Source: Filibacter tadaridae
GTDB lineage: Bacteria > Bacillota > Bacilli > Bacillales_A > Planococcaceae
Length of the DNA stretch: 64,000 nt
Reading direction: 5' to 3'
NCBI RefSeq assembly: GCF_900609045.1
Contig: NZ_UXAV01000017.1
Span: forward strand, 1 to 64,000
This document shows positions 18,708-27,276 of this stretch, piece after piece. Both the position numbers and the translations under genes were made by a program. Under the pieces are notes generated by a model. That model had not been told where the DNA came from. It ran no database searches and was given only the letters and a program-made list of their open reading frames with translations. Each line of letters starts with the position of its first letter. The stretch's first letter is position 1.

Positions 18708-19598
18708 TCATTTTTTTTTAAGAATATCAATATATCTCCACAGATTGAAAATAAGTTCAAGTGCTTCAGGTTTGTGTTTCGTCTCGTGGAACGCTTCACG
18801 AAAAGAACGAATGACGCTTTCAAGTATGGGAATCCTTGGCTCATCTGAACGGATTTCATCAATTAGAAATTGCGTATATTGATATCCCTCTTGCTTTGTA
18901 TCATCTTCTAAAAAATAGAGAAACCCGCTGAGCTTAGTGATCAGTCTATCCTTCATTTCATGTTGCGTCTCTTCATTAACGCTTAAATTATTTAATAGGT
19001 CCTTCCCAAGCATAAAATCATGGGTCTCCATCATATTTAGCATAACTGCATCAATCCGAGGCATAATAAAGAGAATTAGTGTTCTTGTATCAAGCTCTTC
19101 TTTCGAGCTGGCCGCACGAAAATGAATGATTTGCTGAATCATGCCTGTCATCATTACTGCACAATCAGTTGCATAGGGGATGGCCTCTTTCCCGTATATA
19201 TCAATCAATCGTTGAGAGAGCCAGGAAAGTTCCCCCAGATGATGCTTTTTAATATAGTCCCTTAATTCAGTGTCCGCTGAGTAGAAAACAGCTTCATAGA
19301 TCGGAAGAAGATTATTTTCACGGTTGACAAGCATGCGAATCGTTATTTGCTCAGCTAATATCCGCTTATTGGTAATATCCTGTCCGATAAGAAGTTCCCT
19401 TCTTCTAACTATCGACTCATCACGAGCACGTTCCAGTATTGCGATAAGACATTCATTTTTTGACGTGAAGTAGTTATAAAAAGTACCCTTTGATATTTTA
19501 GACTTATCAAGAATGTCTTGTACGGAAGTAGAGTTAAACCCTTTTTCTATGAATAGTTGTTGTGCGGCCAATAAAACTTTTCTTTTACGGTCATTCAT
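18708..19598 (-). CDS. TetR/AcrR family regulator, divergent from a drug exporter
   Basis: A 296-residue repressor, long for the family. The N-terminal helix-turn-helix is clear (KVLLAAQQLFIEKGFNSTSVQDIL, then ISKGTFYNYFTSKNECL at about 33-48); the remaining 230 residues form the ligand and dimer domain. It is transcribed away from the DHA2 exporter at 19822, the classic arrangement for a local repressor, and would respond to an exporter substrate and release both promoters. A 15-bp perfect palindrome at 19636-19650 in the shared gap is the best operator candidate. AAAAGGAAG precedes the ATG. Confidence 0.9.
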   Translation of the reverse strand: MNDRKRKVLLAAQQLFIEKGFNSTSVQDILDKSKISKGTFYNYFTSKNECLIAILERARDESIVRRRELLIGQDITNKRILAEQITIRMLVNRENNLLPIYEAVFYSADTELRDYIKKHHLGELSWLSQRLIDIYGKEAIPYATDCAVMMTGMIQQIIHFRAASSKEELDTRTLILFIMPRIDAVMLNMMETHDFMLGKDLLNNLSVNEETQHEMKDRLITKLSGFLYFLEDDTKQEGYQYTQFLIDEIRSDEPRIPILESVIRSFREAFHETKHKPEALELIFNLWRYIDILKKK

Positions 19599-19635
19599 GT
19601 AATCTTCCTTTTTATCATTTATTGTCGTAGCGGTA

Positions 19636-19650
19636 AGTATAATTTATACT
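19636..19650. promoter_or_regulatory. Candidate TetR operator
   Basis: AGTATAATTTATACT is a perfect 15-bp palindrome about 40 bp upstream of the TetR start. A second pair of half-sites (GTATA and TATAC) follows within 25 bp. Assignment to the adjacent TetR is by position. Confidence 0.5.
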
Positions 19651-19713
19651 ACGAGTATAGCAGAAATTTATACGTTAATCCCTTTCAAAACAGCAATACG
19701 GACTTTTTTTATG

Positions 19714-19727
19714 TGAAAGCGTTTTCG
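19714..19727 (+). promoter_or_regulatory. Candidate cre (CcpA) site upstream of the exporter
   Basis: TGAAAGCGTTTTCG fits 13 of 14 positions of the cre consensus TGWAANCGNTNWCA. It lies in the divergent gap between the TetR and MFS genes, so carbon catabolite control of either is possible. Confidence 0.5.
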
Positions 19728-19751
19728 TAAGTTGATTATTTTGGACTGTCG

Positions 19752-19796
19752 GTATAGAATGTTTAACATGATGTACAAAGGGTACAAATTCTATAC
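19752..19796 (+). promoter_or_regulatory. Inverted repeat in the exporter leader
   Basis: GTATAGAAT and its exact complement ATTCTATAC are separated by 27 bases that contain two GTAC boxes. It ends 14 bases before the ribosome site of the MFS gene, so it is either a leader hairpin or a further operator. Confidence 0.45.
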
Positions 19797-19821
19797 GCAA
19801 GTATTAGTTGGAGGATATAAA

Positions 19822-21339
19822 ATGGAGAATAGTTTAGATATCAAAAAAATGCACGAAAAACCACCTTATGCAATGATTGCAATCCTTTTCATAGGAGCAT
19901 TTGTGGCTTTATTGAATAATACATTGTTAAACGTCGCATTGCCGACAATTATGGATGAATTCGCAGTTAGTCCAGCCACTGTCCAATGGTTAACAACAGG
20001 ATATATGCTTATTAATGGTATTTTAATACCAGCGAGTGCGTTTTTCATCCAGAAATTTACGAATCGGAGCTTGTTCATAGCGGCGATGACATTTTTTACG
20101 CTCGGAACACTCCTTGCGATGCTTGCACCAGCATTTGGTGTACTTGTAGCAGCGCGAATGATTCAAGCGGTCGGATCTGCAATGATGATGCCACTTCTTA
20201 TGAACGTTATGCTTACGGCATTTCCGATTGAACGTCGCGGCTCAGCAATGGGGCTATTTGGGCTTGTCATGATTACAGCACCAGCAATTGGTCCGACATT
20301 GTCGGGGTGGGTAATTGAACATTATTCATGGCGTACTCTTTTCGGCATCGTTTTACCATTTGCCATCTTGACACTCATATACGCGGTTGTGAAATTGCGT
20401 AATATTACACCAAACCGTGATATGAAATTGGATGTATTCTCGCTTGTTCTTTCAAGTATCGGTTTCGGAGGACTTCTTTATGGATTTAGTTCTGCGGGGG
20501 ACAAAGGCTGGGACGCACCGATTGTTTACGGCACGATTATTATTGGCGCCATTGCACTCACTTGGTTCATCGTCCATCAACTTCGTATGAGTGATCCGAT
20601 GTTGGATTTCAAAATTTACAAACACCCGATGTTTGCTTTAGCATCGGCAATATCAATCGTCTTATCGGTATCGATGTTTTCGGGAATGATTCTTACACCG
20701 CTTTATGTCCAAACAATACGCGGTATTTCACCTTTTCACTCAGGTCTGCTGATGCTTCCGGGTGCAATCGTGATGGGACTCATGTCACCGATTACGGGTC
20801 GATTATTCGACAAGTACGGTGCAAGGATTTTAGCGATTATCGGTCTTACCATTACTGTAATATCAACATTCTATTTGAGTAGACTTGGTTTGCACACAGG
20901 TTATTATTACTTGATGGCTATTTACACCGTGCGTATGTTCGGGATATCAATGGTTATGATGCCGATTATGACGAACGGCTTAAATCAGTTGCCGATGATT
21001 TCGAATCCACATGGTACCGCGATGAACAGTACGTTACAACAAGTTTCCGGCGCAATTGGTTCCGCGATCCTGTTAACGATTATGACAAAACGGATGGAAT
21101 CTTCAGGTGCCGAACTTTTTGCAGAAGCGAAACAATCAGGCACAGCACCAACAAGCGCTGAGGGCCTTGCACAGTTAAAAGAGCAAATTGAAACGCAAGC
21201 GATGTTGGACGGCATTAATTTCTCGTTTTTCTTATCTACACTTGTCGCAGTGGTCGCGCTTATTTTGACGCTCTTTGTAAAACGTGTAATGCCTCCAAAG
21301 AATGATGGAGAGTATTGCGGTACGCAAGAGCAAAAATAA
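19822..21339 (+). CDS. DHA2-family MFS multidrug exporter
   Basis: A 505-residue, 14-helix drug:proton antiporter of the EmrB/QacA type. Helix 1 carries LLNNTLLNVALPTIM; the motif around residues 57-77 is WLTTGYMLINGILIPASAFF; motif C follows as GLVMITAPAIGPTLSGWVIE. A cytoplasmic loop after helix 12 is followed by a last helix and a short basic tail. It would extrude hydrophobic drugs. ATG 19822 has TTGGAGG eight bases before it; the frame is open 90 bases further upstream through the leader inverted repeat, which argues against the longer start. It is divergent from its presumed TetR repressor. Confidence 0.92.
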   Translation: MENSLDIKKMHEKPPYAMIAILFIGAFVALLNNTLLNVALPTIMDEFAVSPATVQWLTTGYMLINGILIPASAFFIQKFTNRSLFIAAMTFFTLGTLLAMLAPAFGVLVAARMIQAVGSAMMMPLLMNVMLTAFPIERRGSAMGLFGLVMITAPAIGPTLSGWVIEHYSWRTLFGIVLPFAILTLIYAVVKLRNITPNRDMKLDVFSLVLSSIGFGGLLYGFSSAGDKGWDAPIVYGTIIIGAIALTWFIVHQLRMSDPMLDFKIYKHPMFALASAISIVLSVSMFSGMILTPLYVQTIRGISPFHSGLLMLPGAIVMGLMSPITGRLFDKYGARILAIIGLTITVISTFYLSRLGLHTGYYYLMAIYTVRMFGISMVMMPIMTNGLNQLPMISNPHGTAMNSTLQQVSGAIGSAILLTIMTKRMESSGAELFAEAKQSGTAPTSAEGLAQLKEQIETQAMLDGINFSFFLSTLVAVVALILTLFVKRVMPPKNDGEYCGTQEQK

Positions 21340-21362
21340 ACGGTTTGACACAAGGAAACAGC

Positions 21363-21402
21363 AGCTCCGCACGGGTCCTACAAGGCCCATGCGGAGCTTT
21401 TT
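21363..21402 (+). terminator. Intrinsic terminator after the exporter
   Basis: AGCTCCGCA with TGCGGAGCT, plus an inner GGGTCC/GGCCC stem, followed by TTTT. Confidence 0.85.
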
Positions 21403-21463
21403 AAATTCTGTTATACTTAATGATAGAGCAAAAATTGGACATTAACTAAGGAAGTGTATAAGG

Positions 21464-22513
21464 ATGATTGGACGAAATGACCCATGCCTATGTGGCAGTG
21501 GTAAAAAGTATAAAAAATGTTGTGAGAAGAAAAATGAGGTTTCCGTTGAGCAACTTGTAAATGGAGAACTTGAACGAGTCATTGCAGGTGTTTACGAACA
21601 ATCACCCGATCCGAAAGATGTTGCCGAATTTGACAATTTTAAACGACAATGGACAAGTAGACTGACGAACCACTTAGAAGGTCATAGTATTGAAGAGTCT
21701 GTAACGGAGTATTTCTTATTCGTCGCACGTCAGGATATGTGGAGGAATCATCTTGCAAAAGTGCAGAGTGGTCCCGTGCGAAGCGCTTTACAATCTGTAC
21801 TTGAAACATGGCAACAGCCGACTGTACTCTTTGGAAGGATGAATAAAGAAAAAAACGATTTTGTCGAAATCAATGAACTGCTTGGAAACAATACCTATTA
21901 CTTGGAAAAGGAAGACGGGATGCCTGCCGACAAAGGTTCACTTGTTTTCGGTGTTGTGTTACCGGATGAAAGAAAGCATGCGAACGGCGTGTATATTATT
22001 ACGTCGCTCCTTTTCTTACGGGATCTGAACGGTTCGATTGGAGACGCGATTGTCAAACTTGCCGATGCGGGCAATTTCGAGGATATGAATGATTTTTATA
22101 AAGAGCATATGCTAGATATCTATGAAATTTTAATGGCGAAGGACAATGTAACGTTGGATGAATTGATCGAACATGATTTGACGCCTGTTCATCGGGAATC
22201 ATTGGTACTGTTGGATGACGTACTGAAGGAAAAGGGGTTCGATGATGAAGCGCGCCTCTTACTGAAAAATATGTGTGCCTCTTATATATTGAAAGAACGA
22301 CCGAATTTCCGAAAGCCAGGCGTTATGTCTGCTGCAATATTCCTCATTGCCATTGATCTTGGAATTCTTGGAGAAACCGATTTGTCCAATAAGGAAGTGG
22401 CGGAACTGTTTGATGTATCGACAAGTTCGATGACGAAACATGCTGAAAGTATCAACGAATTTATCCATAAGATGTATGATAAAATGGTGGAAGATAAAAA
22501 AGTCAACGCGTAA
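21464..22513 (+). CDS. SEC-C motif protein, short paralogue
   Basis: A 349-residue protein with the SEC-C zinc motif RNDPCLCGSGKKYKKCC at residues 3-19. It is a clear paralogue of the N-terminal 320 residues of the product at 15912 and lacks that protein's helical-repeat tail. A short C-terminal segment (LSNKEVAELFDVSTSSMTKHAESINEF) reads like a helix-turn-helix, which would suit a DNA-binding role; this is inference. AAGGAAGTGTATAAGG precedes the ATG. It stands alone between two terminators. Confidence 0.85.
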   Translation: MIGRNDPCLCGSGKKYKKCCEKKNEVSVEQLVNGELERVIAGVYEQSPDPKDVAEFDNFKRQWTSRLTNHLEGHSIEESVTEYFLFVARQDMWRNHLAKVQSGPVRSALQSVLETWQQPTVLFGRMNKEKNDFVEINELLGNNTYYLEKEDGMPADKGSLVFGVVLPDERKHANGVYIITSLLFLRDLNGSIGDAIVKLADAGNFEDMNDFYKEHMLDIYEILMAKDNVTLDELIEHDLTPVHRESLVLLDDVLKEKGFDDEARLLLKNMCASYILKERPNFRKPGVMSAAIFLIAIDLGILGETDLSNKEVAELFDVSTSSMTKHAESINEFIHKMYDKMVEDKKVNA

Positions 22514-22612
22514 AAAGATATAAACCACCTCGATGCCGGTTACTGAGATCATCTGCACCTTTCACAACTGGGCACTGAATGAAATACGGATAATGAATAG
22601 ATAACCTTGGAC

Positions 22613-22640
22613 GAGTCATTGTGACCGTTCAAGGTTTTTT
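22613..22640 (+). terminator. Intrinsic terminator
   Basis: AACCTTG and CAAGGTT around a 10-base centre, followed by TTTT. Confidence 0.75.
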
Positions 22641-22689
22641 AGTTCAAAAAAATGAAGGGATTCTCATAGATTTGTCGAATTTAAAGTAG

Positions 22690-22703
22690 TGTAAGCGTTT
22701 TCA
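22690..22703 (+). promoter_or_regulatory. Perfect cre (CcpA) site upstream of the lysine operon
   Basis: TGTAAGCGTTTTCA matches every position of TGWAANCGNTNWCA. It lies 33 bases before the aldehyde dehydrogenase start, a position where CcpA would repress when preferred sugars are present. Confidence 0.75.
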
Positions 22704-22736
22704 GACAAGTTCGATGGAAGAAAGGGGATTTTTGCA

Positions 22737-24215
22737 ATGCAATTGAACAACTATATCGGAGGTTCGTGGCAGGATGCTGGTAAGGCAGACTATACGGCCG
22801 TCTTAAACCCGGCGAACGGTGAAGAATTGGCGCAAGTAAGGTTATCGACAATAGAAGATGTGAGTCTAGCAGTGGCAGCTGCGAAAGAAGCCCAAAAAAA
22901 ATGGGCGCTCGTACCCGCTCCAAAACGTGCAGACTATTTATATGAGATAGGCTATTTAATGAAAAAAAAGAAAGAACATTTAGCCCAGGTACTTACAAAA
23001 GAAATGGGAAAAGTCATTGAAGAGGCACGCGGTGAAGTCCAAGAAGGGATTGATATGGCCTTCTATATGGCAGGCGAAGGTCGTCGATTGTTTGGAGAAA
23101 CCGTTCCATCCGAACTTCAAGATAAGTTTGCAATGTATGTTCGTGCACCGGTCGGGGTTGTCGGCCTCATCACACCGTGGAACTTTCCAATCGCGATTGC
23201 AACGTGGAAGTCATTTCCTGCCATTGTAGCGGGCAATACATTTGTTTGGAAACCTGCTACGGAGACGCCAATGATGGCCTACGAGATGGCTCTTATTTTT
23301 GAAGAGGTTGGTCTTCCGAAAGGGGTGGCGAATATCGTTTTCGGTTCTGGTACAGACGTTGGAACAGCTATGATCGAGCATCCGGACGTCCGCGTCATTT
23401 CATTCACAGGGTCGACTGAAACGGGTCGTCATGTTGCGGAGACGGGCGGTCGTCAGTTGAAAAAAGTATCACTTGAAATGGGTGGCAAAAATGCTGTCAT
23501 TGTCATGGATGACGCAGATATCGACCTTGCAGTTGAAGGGATTCTATGGAGCGCATTTGGAACAGCAGGTCAACGTTGTACAGCATGTAGTCGCGTTATC
23601 GTGCATAAGGATATAAAGGTGGAACTTGAGCAGAAACTGATAGAGGCTATGAAAGGGTTATCTATTGGTGACGGACTCGATGAATCGGTGAAAATCGGAC
23701 CTGTTATCAATGAAAAAGCACTCGAAAAAATTCATGGGTACGTTGAAATCGGTAAAGAAGAAGGTGCAAAACTACTTGCGGGTGGAACTATCTTGACGTC
23801 GGGCAAGCTTGTGGACGGGCATTACTACGAACCAACCGTGTTTACGGATGTTGCATGGGATAGTCGTTTGGCGCAAGAGGAAATTTTCGGTCCTGTCGTA
23901 TCATTGATAGAGGTTTCAAGTTTAAATGAAGCGATTGAAGTGAACAACAGCGTCAAGTTCGGCCTATCAAGCTCCATCTATTCACGTGATGTCAATAAAG
24001 TATTCCGGGCACAGCGCGACCTGGATACGGGGATTGTCTACATCAATGCTGGCACGACCGGTGCTGAAATCCACCTGCCGTTCGGGGGAACTAAAGGTAC
24101 AGGGAATGGACATCGAGACTCAGGCGTAGCGGCACTTGATGTCTTTACGGAATGGAAAAGCATATATATAGACTACAGCGGTAAATTGCAACGGGCGCAA
24201 ATCGATACAGACTAA
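22737..24215 (+). CDS. Aldehyde dehydrogenase, probable 2-aminoadipate semialdehyde dehydrogenase
   Basis: A 492-residue NAD(P)-dependent aldehyde dehydrogenase. Seen are the Rossmann loop FTGSTETGRHV, the general-base glutamate in LEMGGKN (near 246) and the catalytic cysteine in GQRCTACSR (near 281). The C-terminal GTTGAEIHLPFGGTKGTGNGH differs from succinate semialdehyde enzymes and suits enzymes handling aminoadipate semialdehyde. The next gene, 24 bases on, is a lysine 6-dehydrogenase that makes exactly that substrate (in ring form piperideine-6-carboxylate), so this enzyme would yield 2-aminoadipate. Specificity rests mainly on this neighbour. A perfect cre site lies upstream. Confidence 0.85.
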   Translation: MQLNNYIGGSWQDAGKADYTAVLNPANGEELAQVRLSTIEDVSLAVAAAKEAQKKWALVPAPKRADYLYEIGYLMKKKKEHLAQVLTKEMGKVIEEARGEVQEGIDMAFYMAGEGRRLFGETVPSELQDKFAMYVRAPVGVVGLITPWNFPIAIATWKSFPAIVAGNTFVWKPATETPMMAYEMALIFEEVGLPKGVANIVFGSGTDVGTAMIEHPDVRVISFTGSTETGRHVAETGGRQLKKVSLEMGGKNAVIVMDDADIDLAVEGILWSAFGTAGQRCTACSRVIVHKDIKVELEQKLIEAMKGLSIGDGLDESVKIGPVINEKALEKIHGYVEIGKEEGAKLLAGGTILTSGKLVDGHYYEPTVFTDVAWDSRLAQEEIFGPVVSLIEVSSLNEAIEVNNSVKFGLSSSIYSRDVNKVFRAQRDLDTGIVYINAGTTGAEIHLPFGGTKGTGNGHRDSGVAALDVFTEWKSIYIDYSGKLQRAQIDTD

Positions 24216-24239
24216 AAATTCATATAAGGGGATGGGTAT

Positions 24240-25406
24240 ATGAAAGTTGTCGTACTTGGTGCAGGGTTAATGGGAAAAGAAGCAGCACGCGATCTTGTGA
24301 AAAGTGATGATGTGGAGAAAGTGTATCTAGCTGACCTGAACGTCAGACAGGCTGAAGACTTTGCGGAAGAGCTCATGTCTGACAAACTGGATATTTTACG
24401 CTTAGATGCAACGAATGACGTGCAGTTAAGCGAAGTGATGGCACTTGGGGATGTCGTTATTAATGCACTATTTTATACGTTTAATGAAAAAGTGGCGCGA
24501 ACAGCAGTGGATATCGGTGTGCATAGCATTGATCTTGGTGGCCATATTGGCGGCGCGACGGATGCGGTGCTCGACCTAGCAGAAAAAGCGACAGCAAAAG
24601 GGATAACACTCATACCGGATCTAGGGGTAGCACCGGGCATGATTAATATTCTTACAGGCTACGGCGCTGAAAAGTTGGATAAAGTCGAGTCCATCAAACT
24701 ATATGTAGGCGGGATTCCAGTGAAGCCGGAACCGCCGCTTAATTATAATGTCGTATTCTCGTTGGAAGGCGTGTTCGATCATTATACAGATTCTTCGCTC
24801 GTTATACGGGATGGTAAGTTGATGGAAATTCCCTCGTTATCGGAAATCGAAACAATCCATTTCGATAAATACGGTGAGTTGGAAGCTTTCCATACATCAG
24901 GCGGTACGTCAACTTTGTCAAAATCGTACCCTGATGTGAATACGCTTGAGTACAAAACAATCCGCTATAAAGGGCATGCTGAGAAATTCCAATTACTTGT
25001 CGATCTTGGCTTGTTATCACGCGACAATGAAGTAACGGTCAATGGTACTGCGCTGAAAATACGTGACGTCATGAGAGAGCATTTGTCACCTCAACTGCGA
25101 CTCGGTGAGAAGTCGGATGCCGTATTGCTTCGCGTCATCGTCAGCGGCGAGAAAAGCGGCATGCCGGTAACATATGAGTATGATCTGGTGACAGAAAAAG
25201 ATACGCAAGTAAACGAAACCGCAATGGCTCGCGCAACGGCGAATACCATTTCCATCGTTGCACAAATGATTGGGAACGGTACAATTACAAAACGAGGGGT
25301 TCATCCTCCCGAGAAAATTGTTCCGGGTGACCGATACATCGAGGAAATGAAAAAACGCGGCGTCATTATTGAGGAAAAGATTGAAACGAACGAAGCGCAT
25401 GTTTAA
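24240..25406 (+). CDS. L-lysine 6-dehydrogenase (saccharopine dehydrogenase-like fold)
   Basis: A 388-residue oxidoreductase. The dinucleotide-binding loop [16 protein letters not shown] is at residues 3-18; later come [34 protein letters not shown] and [12 protein letters not shown]. These phrases and the length agree, from memory, with the lysine dehydrogenase of Geobacillus stearothermophilus (EC 1.4.1.18), which deaminates lysine at the epsilon position. Many databases would label it saccharopine dehydrogenase; no partner for the saccharopine route is here. It follows the aldehyde dehydrogenase with only 24 bases between, forming a lysine to 2-aminoadipate unit. A terminator lies at 25490. 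Confidence 0.88.
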   Translation: MKVVVLGAGLMGKEAARDLVKSDDVEKVYLADLNVRQAEDFAEELMSDKLDILRLDATNDVQLSEVMALGDVVINALFYTFNEKVARTAVDIGVHSIDLGGHIGGATDAVLDLAEKATAKGITLIPDLGVAPGMINILTGYGAEKLDKVESIKLYVGGIPVKPEPPLNYNVVFSLEGVFDHYTDSSLVIRDGKLMEIPSLSEIETIHFDKYGELEAFHTSGGTSTLSKSYPDVNTLEYKTIRYKGHAEKFQLLVDLGLLSRDNEVTVNGTALKIRDVMREHLSPQLRLGEKSDAVLLRVIVSGEKSGMPVTYEYDLVTEKDTQVNETAMARATANTISIVAQMIGNGTITKRGVHPPEKIVPGDRYIEEMKKRGVIIEEKIETNEAHV

Positions 25407-25766
25407 TAGCTGAAAAGTAAAGAACAAGACGGAGAAATAAGCCATTTAGAACAGCCATCCGTTTTCACGAATGTAAGTTAAAAGGGTTAAAGAGAACAGG
25501 GATTCCTCTGCTCTCTTTTTCCTTTTTTACGTTTAAGGGCCAAAACAGGCTTTGCTTCCGTCTACTGATTGTAGGGTGGATTAAATTATGCAGAAAGTTG
25601 ATAGATGCAAGAAAAAGCGAACATGACCCAACTCACAGGTCAATTCAAAATCCCGGATTCGGTAAATAATCGGTTTACAACTGCGATTGAAACCTTTACA
25701 ACTATCGACTCGTATGTATAGGTAATGGTCATAGACAATATAGTAGATAAAGGAGGAAATGAACGC
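25407..25766. other. Non-coding gap between the lysine operon and AIM24
   Basis: This 360-bp stretch holds the operon terminator (25490-25522) and the AAAGGAGG ribosome site of the next gene (25750-25757). I see no gene, repeat or clear promoter in the rest. Confidence 0.6.
25490..25522 (+). terminator. Intrinsic terminator of the lysine operon
   Basis: AGAGAACAG pairs with CTGCTCTCT with one mismatch and is followed by TTTTTCC and a second T run. Confidence 0.7.
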
Positions 25767-26465
25767 ATGAGCAATTATACACTTGATAAGTTCATCGCAC
25801 AGACAAAACAGGATGAACGGGAAAATGATTTCTTCGAGCTGGAAACGCCGCGGATACTGGAAGTTAACTTGAACGATCTAGTGTGGGCAAAGACGGGTTC
25901 CATGATTTCGTATACAGGGCAAATAAAATTTGAACGTGAAAAAGTATTGGAACATGGTATTGGGAAAATGTTCAAAAAGGCATTAACGGGTGAAGGCAGT
26001 TCGCTTATGAAAGCACAAGGAAAAGGGAGGCTCTATTTAGCCGATCAAGGGAAGAAAATAACGATCTTTGAATTGAATAATGAGGCCATTACTGTTAACG
26101 GCAACGACCTTCTCGCATTCGAGCCGACAATTGAATGGGATATTCAACTTATGCGTAAAGTGGCGGGCATGATGTCCGGTGGCTTGTTCAATGTAACGTT
26201 AAAAGGTACAGGCAGAGTCGCCATCACCTCCCACTTCGAGCCTTTAACGCTTCTCGTCCGTCCAGGGGAACCGATCATAACCGATCCGAATGCAACAGTC
26301 GCTTGGTCGGGTAATTTAACACCGGAATTCCGCACCGACATCAGTATTCGAACGTTTCTTGGCCGCGGGAGTGGAGAATCTATTCAAATGGAATTCTCAG
26401 GCGAGGGGTTTGTCATTGTTCAACCGTTTGAAGAAGTGTACATGAGCGGAAACACATCTTCTTAA
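25767..26465 (+). CDS. AIM24 family protein, second member
   Basis: A 232-residue AIM24/DUF124-family protein. The family phrases are visible: VWAKTGSMISYTGQIKFEREKV, GKMFKKALTGEGSSLMKAQGKG, GLFNVTLKGTGRVAITSHFEP and MEFSGEGFVIVQPFEEV. It differs strongly from the product at 17829 and belongs to another branch. The ATG at 25767 has a strong AAAGGAGG ten bases before it, whereas the open frame 42 bases longer has none. It is a single-gene unit with its own terminator. The function is unknown. Confidence 0.87.
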   Translation: MSNYTLDKFIAQTKQDERENDFFELETPRILEVNLNDLVWAKTGSMISYTGQIKFEREKVLEHGIGKMFKKALTGEGSSLMKAQGKGRLYLADQGKKITIFELNNEAITVNGNDLLAFEPTIEWDIQLMRKVAGMMSGGLFNVTLKGTGRVAITSHFEPLTLLVRPGEPIITDPNATVAWSGNLTPEFRTDISIRTFLGRGSGESIQMEFSGEGFVIVQPFEEVYMSGNTSS

Positions 26466-26488
26466 TGAAAAAACACCAAAACTTCTTG

Positions 26489-26522
26489 ACTGTAGAAGAT
26501 GTAAACTCTTCTACAGTTTTTT
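26489..26522 (+). terminator. Intrinsic terminator
   Basis: Perfect 11-bp stem ACTGTAGAAGA with its complement, 7-base loop, followed by TTTTT. Confidence 0.88.
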
Positions 26523-26542
26523 GAGATTCCTAAAAAAACACT

Positions 26543-26573
26543 TGCAATCAATCAGTATTGAGTATATTATAAT
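26543..26573 (+). promoter_or_regulatory. Promoter with embedded operator for the yhgD-like gene
   Basis: TTGCAA (26543) and TATAAT (26568), 19 bases apart. Between them lies TCAATCAGTA (26548-26557), which recurs exactly at 27250-27259 before the yhgE-like gene; a repressor bound here would block RNA polymerase. Confidence 0.5.
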
Positions 26574-26637
26574 GACTATATGACCGTAATTGCATTTTAG
26601 TCACTTAGTTACCTTTTATTCAAAGTGAGGTGGAGAA

Positions 26638-27207
26638 ATGGATCGTAGGCAAGAGATTCTGGAAGCGGCAGCGAAATCATTCTCTTTGTTTGGCTACAAA
26701 GCGACAACGATGGATCAAGTTGCTAAAATAGCAAACGTCGGCAAAGGAACAATCTATACGTTTTTTGCCAATAAAGAAGACCTCTTCAACGCCATCGTTG
26801 TAAAATTGATCAACGAAATGCGTGCAGAAGCCGATTCTGTTGCCGTAGAAGGTGCTTCATTCGAAAAGAATGCGCATGCACGATTGATGCAAATGTTGAA
26901 ATTCCGTGAAACGCATCAATTATACGCGAAACTTATCGACGAAGAGAAAGAACTTCGTACGCCCGCAGTGAAAGAAGTGCTTGAAACAATCGAAAAAGAA
27001 ATCGTTTCTTACATTAAAGAGAAGATGGAAAAAGTTATCGCAAAAGGTGAACTGAAGCCGTGTGATACGGAACTTGTTGCGTATCTTTTATTTAAATCCT
27101 ATCTTGCACTTATTGTCGATTGGGGAAAAACGCATGACGACGAACTTGCGGAAAAACGCATCGTTGAATTATTGAGTGGGACAATTTTTAAAAGTCTCTT
27201 AGTGTGA
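26638..27207 (+). CDS. yhgD: TetR family regulator, YhgD-like
   Basis: A 189-residue TetR repressor. The helix-turn-helix is ILEAAAKSFSLFGYKATTMDQVAKIANVGKGTIYTFFANKED, in two parts at residues 6-48. It precedes a YhgE-type membrane protein by 69 bases in the same direction, the arrangement of B. subtilis yhgD-yhgE, which supports the name. It probably represses itself and yhgE through the shared TCAATCAGTA element found before both genes. A terminator hairpin just after the stop (27192-27220) separates the two, so yhgE likely also has its own promoter. Confidence 0.88.
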   Translation: MDRRQEILEAAAKSFSLFGYKATTMDQVAKIANVGKGTIYTFFANKEDLFNAIVVKLINEMRAEADSVAVEGASFEKNAHARLMQMLKFRETHQLYAKLIDEEKELRTPAVKEVLETIEKEIVSYIKEKMEKVIAKGELKPCDTELVAYLLFKSYLALIVDWGKTHDDELAEKRIVELLSGTIFKSLLV

Positions 27208-27220
27208 GACTTCTTTTTTT
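27192..27220 (+). terminator. Terminator overlapping the yhgD-like stop
   Basis: AGTCTC and GAGACT around a 7-base loop, followed by a run of seven T. The stem begins inside the last codons. Confidence 0.75.
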
Positions 27221-27249
27221 GAGTAAAACTGACCACTTGACACTAACGG

Positions 27250-27259
27250 TCAATCAGTA
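27250..27259 (+). promoter_or_regulatory. Second copy of the presumed YhgD operator
   Basis: TCAATCAGTA, identical to 26548-26557. It directly precedes the AGGAGG of the yhgE-like gene and follows a TTGACA at 27237. Confidence 0.45.
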
Positions 27260-27276
27260 AAGGAGGAAATTAATAG

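Noticed and set aside
24240-25406. Annotation as saccharopine dehydrogenase
   Set aside because: The protein matches the lysine 6-dehydrogenase pattern in length and motifs, and the adjoining aldehyde dehydrogenase fits that route; no saccharopine partner is present.
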